Shown piece by piece: positions 46,022-54,086 of a DNA stretch of 64,000 nucleotides. The DNA is from Capillibacterium thermochitinicola (GTDB taxonomy: Bacteria; Bacillota; UBA4882; UBA10575): assembly GCF_013664685.1 (NCBI RefSeq), contig NZ_JAAKDE010000016.1:1-64000 (forward strand), in the 5' to 3' direction. The translations under genes and the position numbers were made by a program. A model generated the notes under the pieces. The model worked only from the letters and a program-made list of their open reading frames with translations. It was not told where the DNA came from and ran no database searches. The first letter of the stretch is position 1. The number at the start of each line of letters is the position of its first letter.

Positions 46022-46224
46022 TAAACAGACCCCGGATCCGGGCGACAACGATCTGGCCGGGGAATTTGGACCGGAAAAGCATAACGGTTATTCTTCTGTT
46101 GTATATATATTGAGATCAATCTGATGGAACGGAGTCCAAAGAATTTAAGGCCTTTGGGAGGTGTGTGCGAAGAAAGACACTTGCCGTTTCGGTTGAACTT
46201 GAAGGAGAAAAGGGGGGAGAAGGA

Positions 46225-47700
46225 TTGGAACGGTTTGATATTTTTAAAGATATCGCCGAACGTACGAATGGAAACATCTATATTGGTGTTGTCGGGCCGG
46301 TGCGAACCGGGAAGTCCACTTTTATCAAGCGTTTTATGGAATTAATGGTCTTACCGAACATCAGCGATCAGCACTATCGCGAGCGCACCATGGATGAAAT
46401 GCCCCAAAGTGGTGCCGGCAAAACGATTATGACGACGGAACCCAAGTTTATTCCGGATGAGGCGGTTCCCCTCAAATTTGACCAGGTTGAACTAAAGGTG
46501 CGGATGGTGGACTGTGTCGGGTATACCGTTGAGGGCGCCAGGGGTTATCAAGATGAGACTGGGCCGCGTATGGTGCTCACACCCTGGAGCACAACGCCGG
46601 TCACTTTCCAGGTGGCGGCCGAGATGGGGACACGAAAAGTGATCCAGGACCATTCCACCATTGGTTTGGTGGTCACCACCGACGGGAGTATTACCGAAAT
46701 CCCACGGGAGAATTATCTGCCCGCGGAAGAGAAGGTCGTGGCGGAACTGGCCACCTTGGGTAAACCCTTTGTTGTCCTTGTCAACTCGATTCATCCGGAA
46801 GCCACGGAGACTTTGGCCTTGGTCGAAACCTTAAAGGAGAAATACAAAGTTCCGGTGCTGTCGGTGAATTGTTTGCGGATGGAAGTCGATGAAGTGAACC
46901 GTATAATGCAGAGTGTCTTAAAGATGTTCCCTGTCCAGGAGATTCAGGTCAATTTTGTGGATTGGATCGAAGAGTTGCCCGCCGACCATTGGCTCCGGTG
47001 CGCTTACGAAGAAGCGGTGATGTCCGCGGTTGCCCCGGTGGAAAAAGTGCAGGATATCGAAGAGGTCTTGGCTACTCTGCGCAGCACCGAACACATGGAA
47101 GAGGTTATTCTCGACAAGGTCGATTTGGGGAAGGGCACCGTTGTGATCCGGATCCAGACGGCCGGAGCCCTCTTCTATCAAGTGTTACAGGAAATGACCG
47201 GTCTATCCCTGCAGAACAATGGGGACCTTTTACGGAATATCCAAGAACTGGTTGCGGTGAAAAAGGAATACCAAAAGGTAGCCGGGGCCCTAGCTCAAGT
47301 GCGCGAGTTCGGTTACGGTCTGGTTATGCCGCAAATGGATGAGATCGAATTTGCCGAACCCCAGCTTATTCAACAAGGGAGCCGGTGCGGGGTGCGTATC
47401 CGGGCATCAGCGCCATCCTATCACTTTATCAAAGCCAATATCCAGACGGAAGTTATTCCGGTAGTTGGTACGGAGAAACAAGGGGAAGAATTTGTCCGCT
47501 TTTTAACGGAGGAATTTGAGAAAGATCCGGAGGGGATCTGGAAAACCGAGTTCTTTGGCAAGACCCTTCATGACTTGGTCAAGGAAGGGATCCAAGCTAA
47601 ATTAAGCCGGATGCCACCTCATGCCCAAGAAAAACTGCAAGAAACATTGACCAAAATTTTGAATGAAGGCAGCGGTGGGCTGATCTGTATTATAATTTAA
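46225..47700 (+). CDS. spoIVA: stage IV sporulation protein A
   Basis: SpoIVA is the ATPase that polymerises around the forespore and forms the base of the spore coat. About 491 residues, as in B. subtilis (492). It opens ERFDIFKDIAERTNGNIYIGVVGP, with Walker A GPVRTGKS (24-31), DCVGYTVEGA and the C-terminus GGLICIII that is needed for assembly. It starts with TTG 46225 behind a GGGGGGAG site; an ATG 20 codons upstream was rejected. The neighbours gpsA and hbs match B. subtilis order. Confidence 0.95.
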   Translation: MERFDIFKDIAERTNGNIYIGVVGPVRTGKSTFIKRFMELMVLPNISDQHYRERTMDEMPQSGAGKTIMTTEPKFIPDEAVPLKFDQVELKVRMVDCVGYTVEGARGYQDETGPRMVLTPWSTTPVTFQVAAEMGTRKVIQDHSTIGLVVTTDGSITEIPRENYLPAEEKVVAELATLGKPFVVLVNSIHPEATETLALVETLKEKYKVPVLSVNCLRMEVDEVNRIMQSVLKMFPVQEIQVNFVDWIEELPADHWLRCAYEEAVMSAVAPVEKVQDIEEVLATLRSTEHMEEVILDKVDLGKGTVVIRIQTAGALFYQVLQEMTGLSLQNNGDLLRNIQELVAVKKEYQKVAGALAQVREFGYGLVMPQMDEIEFAEPQLIQQGSRCGVRIRASAPSYHFIKANIQTEVIPVVGTEKQGEEFVRFLTEEFEKDPEGIWKTEFFGKTLHDLVKEGIQAKLSRMPPHAQEKLQETLTKILNEGSGGLICIII

Positions 47701-47723
47701 TTAGAAACCCATCTCTAGCTGGG

Positions 47724-47754
47724 AAAGCCGTGTAAAACACGGCTTTAATTTTTT
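47724..47754 (+). terminator. intrinsic terminator after spoIVA
   Basis: A 10-bp stem (AAAGCCGTGT/ACACGGCTTT) with an AAA loop is followed by a T-rich run. Confidence 0.88.
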
Positions 47755-47830
47755 AAAAAAAGCCGGCCAAAGAACCAGATGACTGGGGCGGGGAAAATAT
47801 TTTTCGGTTAGACGGAAGGAGAACGGGGAA

Positions 47831-47906
47831 TTATCTAGAATAGATAAATGCAATTTCCAAGGGAACTATTGATTACTACTTTCCATAATGCACTTATTGG
47901 GTGCAT
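47831..47906 (+). promoter_or_regulatory. two inverted repeats in the hbs leader
   Basis: TTATCTA and TAGATAA (47831-47847) form one inverted repeat. ATGCAC and GTGCAT (47888-47906) form a second, just before the ribosome site. They may be operators or a leader hairpin of hbs. Confidence 0.35.
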
Positions 47907-47925
47907 CAGAAGGAGGTGAAGGTTG

Positions 47926-48201
47926 ATGACGAAAACTGAGTTGATCGATCAAGTCGCCGAAAAGTGCGGTTTAACGAAGAAAGACACGGGGAAAGCTATT
48001 GACGCGCTTTTTTCAGTGATGACCGAAACTTTATCCAAGGGAGACAAGATTCAACTGGTCGGGTTCGGCAGTTTTGAGGTGAAAGAGAGAAGTGCCCGGA
48101 CGGGCCGGAATCCGCAAACCGGAGCTGCCATCCAAATTAAAGCCAGGAAGGTACCGGTTTTCAAACCGGGGAAAGCACTGAAAGAAGCGGTGGATCGTTA
48201 A
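47926..48201 (+). CDS. hbs: DNA-binding protein HU
   Basis: A 91-residue HU with [33 protein letters not shown] and the beta-arm [17 protein letters not shown]. It compacts and bends DNA. ATG 47926 follows AGGAGGTGA. It follows spoIVA, as in B. subtilis. Together with mIHF it gives this genome two nucleoid proteins in the window. Confidence 0.96.
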   Translation: MTKTELIDQVAEKCGLTKKDTGKAIDALFSVMTETLSKGDKIQLVGFGSFEVKERSARTGRNPQTGAAIQIKARKVPVFKPGKALKEAVDR

Positions 48202-48254
48202 TTCCACAAAACATTTTCTTATCCTTCGGAAAGGCTCCGTTTATTTGTTTTTAC

Positions 48255-48284
48255 AAGGCCCTCCCGTAATTTGGGGGCCTTTTA
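48255..48284 (+). terminator. terminator after hbs
   Basis: AAGGCCC/GGGCCTT around a short loop is followed by T residues. Confidence 0.75.
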
Positions 48285-48381
48285 TAATATGATTTTTGCT
48301 ATCCGCCGGAACTGTCTTTTGTTTTTTACGTTCAAGATTAAATGTGGACATATCCCCATTGCGTTTGGGAGGAGATTGGCT

Positions 48382-48948
48382 TTGAAATTTAAAACTATCT
48401 TCCGGGAGATCCTGGAGGTCGTTCTGCCGGCGCTGGTTCTGTTTTTGCTTTTACGTACCTTTGTCGTGGAAGCGCGGTATGTACCCAGCCCGTCGATGCG
48501 GCCGACGATCATCGAATGGGACCGCTTTTTGGTAGAGAAGGTCTCCTACCGCTTTCGTGAACCCCGCCGGGGTGACATTATTGTTTTTCATCCAACGGAG
48601 AAAGCAAATTACCTGGCCAATGAACAGCAGGGCCGCCAGGGGGAACCGGTAAGACTGGATGATTTTATCAAACGGATCGTGGCCTTGCCCGGCGAGACTG
48701 TGGAGATCGCCGAAGGCAAAGTCTGGATTAACGGTGTTCCCCTTACAGAGGAATATATTTCGCCGGAACGCCGTCCCATTTATGAATTCGGGCCGATCAC
48801 GGTTGGTGAGGACGAGTATTTCGTTTTGGGGGACAACCGGAACCAAAGTTGGGATAGTCATTATTGGGGGACTCTCCCCCGGAAAAACATTGTCGGCCGG
48901 GCTTTTTGGCGCTTTTGGCCGCTAAAGCGGATCGGCCCGATCCGTTAA
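48382..48948 (+). CDS. lepB: signal peptidase I
   Basis: About 188 residues with one N-terminal anchor helix (about 10-28). Catalytic Ser38 is in PSPSMRPT and Lys97 in DDFIKRIVALPGE; GDNRNQSWDSHYWG is the conserved box near the C-terminus. It cuts signal peptides from exported proteins. The start is TTG 48382 behind GGGAGGAG; further upstream frame was rejected because it runs back through the hbs terminator. Confidence 0.93.
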   Translation: MKFKTIFREILEVVLPALVLFLLLRTFVVEARYVPSPSMRPTIIEWDRFLVEKVSYRFREPRRGDIIVFHPTEKANYLANEQQGRQGEPVRLDDFIKRIVALPGETVEIAEGKVWINGVPLTEEYISPERRPIYEFGPITVGEDEYFVLGDNRNQSWDSHYWGTLPRKNIVGRAFWRFWPLKRIGPIR

Positions 48949-48968
48949 AAAAATAAGGTGGGATCAAC

Positions 48969-49598
48969 ATGAGACTACAACAGTTCGTCCTTGGCGAACT
49001 GGAAGTCAACAGCTATCTGTTGTGGGATGAAGAAAGTTTGGAAGCCGCCTGCTTTGACCCGGGCGGTCCACCGCAGGAGATTTGGGCGGAGCTTACGCAG
49101 AAAAAGTTGAAATTAAAGTATATTCTGCTTACCCATGGTCATTACGACCATATTGGCGGGGTTAATGAGTTAAAGGCCAACACTGGTGCCATTGTCGCCA
49201 TCCATGCCGCCGATGCCGAGATGGCAACCAATCCCAACCTTAACCTTTCCGTTGTTTTTAGCCGGCCAATAGTAGTCACGCCGGACCAGTTGCTGGCTGA
49301 TGGCGATGTCCTGTGTTTAGGGGCGCAAATGCTGAAGATTAACCATACGCCGGGGCATACTCCTGGCGGCATCTGTATCGCCACGTCCGGACTACTGTTT
49401 AGTGGGGATACCCTTTTTGCCGGCAGTGTCGGCCGGACCGATCTCCCCGGTGGTGACCAGGCAACTTTGGACCAAAGTCTGCAGCGATTGGTTCAACTGC
49501 CCGCCGAAACCCGGGTTTTCCCCGGTCATGGACCGGAGACCACCATCGGGCGGGAAAAACAGTTCAATCCATTTTTGAAGCAATTTGGTGGGGAATAA
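48969..49598 (+). CDS. MBL-fold hydrolase (glyoxalase II-like)
   Basis: 209 residues with the metallo-beta-lactamase motif THGHYDHIGG, then HTPGHTPGG, SGDTLF and FPGHGPET, giving all metal ligands. The short length matches the MBL proteins widely found next to hemZ. A glyoxalase II-like thioesterase role is possible but unproven. AAGGTGGGA precedes the ATG. Confidence 0.9.
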   Translation: MRLQQFVLGELEVNSYLLWDEESLEAACFDPGGPPQEIWAELTQKKLKLKYILLTHGHYDHIGGVNELKANTGAIVAIHAADAEMATNPNLNLSVVFSRPIVVTPDQLLADGDVLCLGAQMLKINHTPGHTPGGICIATSGLLFSGDTLFAGSVGRTDLPGGDQATLDQSLQRLVQLPAETRVFPGHGPETTIGREKQFNPFLKQFGGE

Positions 49599-51071
49599 AT
49601 GACCTCTTACGCACTGGAGTGTAATTTACCGGGGAACATCCCCAACATGGAAAACATGGTGCTTGCGGTCGATCCGGAGGCGGTTTTTACAAGTGGTTCC
49701 GCCGACTACCGGATCGCCATCACGATCAGCGGGACAAAGCAGGAGCTGACCTGTCAGGGGCGGATCAGTGGGCGGCAGAGTGCCCAGGTGACTTTTACGG
49801 ACCGGGAGATCGGTGATTCCCGCTACGATATGAATGCTTTTACCCAGCGCCAAAAGGAAATGGTGCGCAAAGGGGCCTTGGTTTTACTCCAGAAAATTGG
49901 CCGGCCGGCGCCACCCTGGGGAATTCTTACCGGCGTTCGCCCAAGCAAGCTCTACCATTACCTGCGGGACTTAGGGTTTAGCCCGGCGGAAGTAAAGGAA
50001 CGTCTGCAGGCCCAGTTTATGCTCGCTCCGGAAAAAGCGGCACATTTAGCCGCCGTCGGGGAGGTCCAAAGGCCTTGGTTGCAAAAGGTGGCGGGCCGGA
50101 TCAGTATTTATATCGGGATTCCCTTCTGCCCGACCAAATGTCATTATTGTTCCTTTGCTTCTTATCCCTTGGCCACCCATGCCCACTTGGTGGAGGGGTT
50201 TTTGGCGGCCCTTGCTTATGAAATTGCGGAGATTGGGAAAACCCTTGCCCGGATGGGCCATTCCCCGGCCACGCTTTACATTGGGGGCGGAACTCCTACC
50301 GTTTTGACGGCAGATCAGTTGCGCGAACTCCTTGAGCAGGTTAGTCGCAGCTTCCCCCTGGGGGAACTGTTGGAATACACCGTAGAAGCCGGGCGTCCTG
50401 ACACCTTGGACCGGGAAAAATTGAAGTTGCTCCGGGATTACGGGGTCACCCGGGTCAGTGTCAATCCGCAAACCTTCAACCCCCGGACCCTGGTGCGGAT
50501 CGGCCGGCAGCATACGGTGGAACAGGTGGAAGCAGCGGTGGCGCAGGTCCGGGCGTTGGACTTTCCATGTTTAAACATGGATATGATCCTTGGTTTACCC
50601 GGGGAACAAGAAGAAGACTGGGATTATACCCTTGAAAAGCTCCTTGCCTACCGGAGCGAAAATATTACTTTGCATACCCTGGCGCCCAAAAGAGCGGCTA
50701 CGTGGGACTTTTCTCAAGTAAAAGGGGAGATTGCCGAAGAAAGGGTCGCCAACTGGCTGGAAGCAGGCAGGAGGCGGCTGGTAGCGGCCGGATATTATCC
50801 ATATTATCTTTACCGGCAGCGCAGGATTGTGGCCGGACAGGAAAACAGCGGTTACACCCTTCCAGGCCGGGAGGGGATTTATAACATTATTATGATGGAA
50901 GAACGCGCTACCGTTTTAGGTTTAGGGGGAGGTGGGATGAGTAAATGGTTTGATCCGGTCAGTCTGGAGGTTTCCCGAACTCCCAACCCCAAATGTCCGG
51001 CGACCTACCGGGGGCGGATCAAGGAATTGGTGGCGGAAAAAGTCAATAAGCTCTTGGCGAGTGTGAATTGA
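49599..51071 (+). CDS. hemZ: HemZ-type coproporphyrinogen dehydrogenase-like radical SAM protein
   Basis: 490 residues. An N-terminal extension (about 1-160) is followed by the radical SAM motif CPTKCHYC (Cys177, 181, 184), YIGGGTPT and the VEAGRPD stretch. This is the HemZ family, linked to oxygen-independent haem synthesis; exact activity differs between members. It begins one base after the MBL stop and shares its operon. Confidence 0.9.
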   Translation: MTSYALECNLPGNIPNMENMVLAVDPEAVFTSGSADYRIAITISGTKQELTCQGRISGRQSAQVTFTDREIGDSRYDMNAFTQRQKEMVRKGALVLLQKIGRPAPPWGILTGVRPSKLYHYLRDLGFSPAEVKERLQAQFMLAPEKAAHLAAVGEVQRPWLQKVAGRISIYIGIPFCPTKCHYCSFASYPLATHAHLVEGFLAALAYEIAEIGKTLARMGHSPATLYIGGGTPTVLTADQLRELLEQVSRSFPLGELLEYTVEAGRPDTLDREKLKLLRDYGVTRVSVNPQTFNPRTLVRIGRQHTVEQVEAAVAQVRALDFPCLNMDMILGLPGEQEEDWDYTLEKLLAYRSENITLHTLAPKRAATWDFSQVKGEIAEERVANWLEAGRRRLVAAGYYPYYLYRQRRIVAGQENSGYTLPGREGIYNIIMMEERATVLGLGGGGMSKWFDPVSLEVSRTPNPKCPATYRGRIKELVAEKVNKLLASVN

Positions 51072-51175
51072 CAATGCCAGTGGCTTTAGGTACAATTAAG
51101 GTTAGTGCTTGCAATGGTCTTTGTCGATTCCCTTGTGATATGAAAGAGCAAATCATATTTTAAGGAGGAATTTTT

Positions 51176-52693
51176 TTGGCTGGAATGATGCGTCTTCGCC
51201 GGTTAACAACGACATTAATGAAACCGGTTGTTATTATTTTAGTCTTAGGTCTGGTTGTTGGTTTGTTCTATTATATTCCCCGCTTCGGAGATGTCAACAC
51301 CCTCACTTTATATAAAGGCCCTTCCGCGCGGGTCAACAAGGTGACCCTCTCCGACCGGGACTTTAACGAGGCCTACCTGCGGTTTACGCAACAATACGGT
51401 ACTTTCATCGGTGAGGATCAGATCAAATTGAGTACCATGGATTATCTAATCGCCAAGGAACTGGTCAACCAGGAGATCAAAAAACGGAAGATCAAAGTTT
51501 CCGACCAGGAAGTGGATGATCTACTCGCCGAGATTAAACTTTATAATCAGATTGACAGTGAAGAAGAGCTGGAGTACCTGATCTACCAAACCGGGGCCGG
51601 GAGCCTGAAAGGGTTGAAGGCGATGATCCGGGAGATCCTGGCCGAACAAAAATTGTATACTGTCCTGGCAAAGGAAGCACAAATGGAAGTGGATGAAGCG
51701 GAGATCATTGATCGTTACGAAGAGTTGGAACCGGCCCACATCCTCATTGCTACCAGCTCCGAGGTGAAGGCAGAACCCCTCTCGGATCAGGAAGCCCTCA
51801 AGAAGGCCCGGGAGATTTACCAAAAACTCCAGGAGGGGGCCGACTTTGCCGAGCTCGCCCGGGAGTATTCGGATGATGCGAGCAATAAGGAGCAGGGTGG
51901 TAAACTCGGACGTGTTCCGCTCAGTTACTTCAAGATGGCCTTTGCTTCCGAGTTCGTGGAAGCGGCGTTGAAGCTTGAGGTTGGCGAATACAGCGAACCG
52001 GTGAAAACCCAGTTTGGTTACCATTTAATTACTGTGCATGACAAAAAGCTAGCCCAGGGCGCAGCGTATGAACGGGAAAAAGAGAAAATCCGGGACGAGC
52101 TCCTTGCCGAAAAATTTTCGGCCGAGAAAAAGAGCGACTGGGTGAAAGAACAACGGACGAAGCATGCTAAGATTGAGATTTTAGACCCCTATCTGTTGGG
52201 ATACAGTCTGGGCCAGGAAGGGAAATGGGCGGAAGCCGCCATGGCCTATGAGAAAGCGCTAAAGGATAAAAGATACAAAAACGAACTCAAGACTTATCTG
52301 GCGTTGGCAGGAGCCTACAAAGAAAGGGAAGAATACGACGCGGCCCTTGGTGTCTTTGCCCGTCTGCCCAAGGGACTGCAGGGTAACTTCCAAGTTGACT
52401 TAGAAAAGGCCGCTCTTTATCTTGCCAAAGGCGAGCAGGAAAAGGTCAAAGCAGTTTTGACGGCGGCGGAAGCCAAAGCCGGCGATAACCTTGGCAATCT
52501 ATACCAGGTTCTCGAAAAGTACAAAGAGGCAGAATTAACCGCGGAAGCCGAAGCCTTAGAGGCCAAGATTGCGGAGTTGCGCGAAAAGATCCAAAAGGAA
52601 CAGGAAGAGCTCAACCGGAGATTGGAAGAGGAACAGAAGAAACTAGAAGCCGAACGGAACCAAGAGGGGATCATCGAAACCCCGGCGGAATAA
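51176..52693 (+). CDS. membrane-anchored peptidyl-prolyl isomerase (PpiC/SurA-like)
   Basis: 505 residues. A membrane helix (about 16-34) and a SurA N-like helical segment precede a PpiC rotamase domain (about 180-290, PAHILIATSSEV and FGYHLITVHDKK). A TPR-like region with AMAYEKALKD follows, then a Glu/Lys-rich coiled coil to the end. It is probably an extracellular foldase. The start is TTG behind AAGGAGGAA. It is unusual in carrying C-terminal TPR-like repeats. Confidence 0.85.
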   Translation: MAGMMRLRRLTTTLMKPVVIILVLGLVVGLFYYIPRFGDVNTLTLYKGPSARVNKVTLSDRDFNEAYLRFTQQYGTFIGEDQIKLSTMDYLIAKELVNQEIKKRKIKVSDQEVDDLLAEIKLYNQIDSEEELEYLIYQTGAGSLKGLKAMIREILAEQKLYTVLAKEAQMEVDEAEIIDRYEELEPAHILIATSSEVKAEPLSDQEALKKAREIYQKLQEGADFAELAREYSDDASNKEQGGKLGRVPLSYFKMAFASEFVEAALKLEVGEYSEPVKTQFGYHLITVHDKKLAQGAAYEREKEKIRDELLAEKFSAEKKSDWVKEQRTKHAKIEILDPYLLGYSLGQEGKWAEAAMAYEKALKDKRYKNELKTYLALAGAYKEREEYDAALGVFARLPKGLQGNFQVDLEKAALYLAKGEQEKVKAVLTAAEAKAGDNLGNLYQVLEKYKEAELTAEAEALEAKIAELREKIQKEQEELNRRLEEEQKKLEAERNQEGIIETPAE

Positions 52694-52718
52694 CCGCGGT
52701 CAGTTAAGAAGCAGGTTT

Positions 52719-52748
52719 GGGTGGAGGGCTGGTCCCTTCACCCTTTCT
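52719..52748 (+). terminator. terminator before hisS
   Basis: A 10-bp stem with wobble pairs (GGGTGGAGGG/CCCTTCACCC) and a CTGGT loop is followed by TTTCTTTCC. No T-box element is visible in this short gap. Confidence 0.7.
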
Positions 52749-52788
52749 TTCCTTATATGAGTAAGCACACTACGTTAAGGAACGAGGG

Positions 52789-54084
52789 ATGAATTTGATC
52801 ACTGCGCCACGCGGCACTTTTGATCTGATGCCGCCGCAAGCTATAGTCTGGGAATGGATGGAGTCGACCATCCGCAAGGTATTTCTTTCCTATGGCTACG
52901 GTGAGATCCGGACGCCCATTTTTGAACATACCGAACTCTTTCAACGGGGGATCGGCGAAACCACTGATATCGTGGAAAAGGAGATGTACACTCTGGTCGA
53001 CAAAGGCGGGCGCAGTCTCACCTTACGGCCGGAGGGTACCGCTTCGGTTGTCCGCGCCTATATTGAACATAAACTTTATGGCCAGGCACCCGTGGCGAAA
53101 CTTTTCTACATCGGCCCGATGTTTCGGCAAGAGCGGCCGCAGGCCGGCCGTTTCCGCCAGTTCCACCAGTTCGGCGTCGAAATGATCGGTGAGAAAAGTC
53201 CCGTCGCCGATGCCGAGGTGATCATTCTGGCCCACGACCTCTACCGGCAATTGGGCTTGACCGAGCTGGAAATTCACCTGAATACGGTGGGTTGCCCGGC
53301 GTGCCGTCAGGAATATAAAGCGGCGCTCACCTCCGCCTTGCAGGCGGTGGCCGACCAGCTCTGTCCCACCTGCCAACAGCGCTTAGTCCGTAATCCTTTA
53401 CGCTTGTTGGACTGCAAAAGCCCGGTCTGTCAAGAAGTGATCAGTCGGGTGCCATCGATCCATCATTATCTTTGTGCCGACTGCCGTCACCATTTTGACC
53501 AGGTTACCACCCTTTTGGAAAAGGTCGGCGTGAAATATAAACGGTCCGACAAGTTGGTCCGGGGTTTGGACTATTACACCCGGACGGTGTTTGAGATCAT
53601 CAATCATGACTTGGGAGCCCAGAATGCTCTCTGTGGCGGCGGCCGTTATGACGGGCTGGTCGCGGAATGTGGCGGGCCGGCGGTCCCCGGGGTTGGTTTT
53701 GCTTCCGGGATGGAAAGGCTCTATACAACCTTGGAACAAAAGGGGAAAATTCCGGAGCTTCCCTTTGGCCCCCAATTGTATGTCTTGCCTCTGGGCGAGG
53801 AGCTAAACGTAGTCGCCTTTGAAATCGCCACCGTCCTACGCCGGCAAGGCTTTAGTGTGGAGATGGGCAACGGAGCGAAAAGCTTAAAAGCGCAGCTGAA
53901 AACGGCTCATAAATCAGGAGCCGGTTATGCCGTGATCATCGGCGAGGAAGAATGGCGGGAGCGGCAAGTAACACTGAAAACTATGGCGGATGGAAGCCAA
54001 AAACGTCTCCCGGCTTCCGGTTTGATGGAGGAGATTGCCGAACTGGTCAGTCCCCGGCTGATAGTACCGCTAAGGGAGGAATAA
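52789..54084 (+). CDS. hisS: histidyl-tRNA synthetase
   Basis: A class II synthetase of 431 residues. The opening APRGTFDLMP is diagnostic. The motifs FRQERPQAGRFRQFHQFG (motif 2) and VPGVGFASGMERL (motif 3) and LVRGLDYYTRTVFEI are intact. It charges tRNA-His. AAGGAACGAGGG precedes the ATG; aspS follows two bases after the stop. Confidence 0.96.
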   Translation: MNLITAPRGTFDLMPPQAIVWEWMESTIRKVFLSYGYGEIRTPIFEHTELFQRGIGETTDIVEKEMYTLVDKGGRSLTLRPEGTASVVRAYIEHKLYGQAPVAKLFYIGPMFRQERPQAGRFRQFHQFGVEMIGEKSPVADAEVIILAHDLYRQLGLTELEIHLNTVGCPACRQEYKAALTSALQAVADQLCPTCQQRLVRNPLRLLDCKSPVCQEVISRVPSIHHYLCADCRHHFDQVTTLLEKVGVKYKRSDKLVRGLDYYTRTVFEIINHDLGAQNALCGGGRYDGLVAECGGPAVPGVGFASGMERLYTTLEQKGKIPELPFGPQLYVLPLGEELNVVAFEIATVLRRQGFSVEMGNGAKSLKAQLKTAHKSGAGYAVIIGEEEWRERQVTLKTMADGSQKRLPASGLMEEIAELVSPRLIVPLREE

Positions 54085-54086
54085 GG

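Noticed and set aside
48271-48381. N-terminal extension of signal peptidase
   Set aside because: It overlaps the hbs terminator; the TTG at 48382 has a good ribosome site and gives a normal start.
52694-52788. T-box leader for hisS/aspS
   Set aside because: The gap is only 95 bases and lacks the specifier-loop and AGGGTGG-type T-box sequence; it holds a plain terminator.
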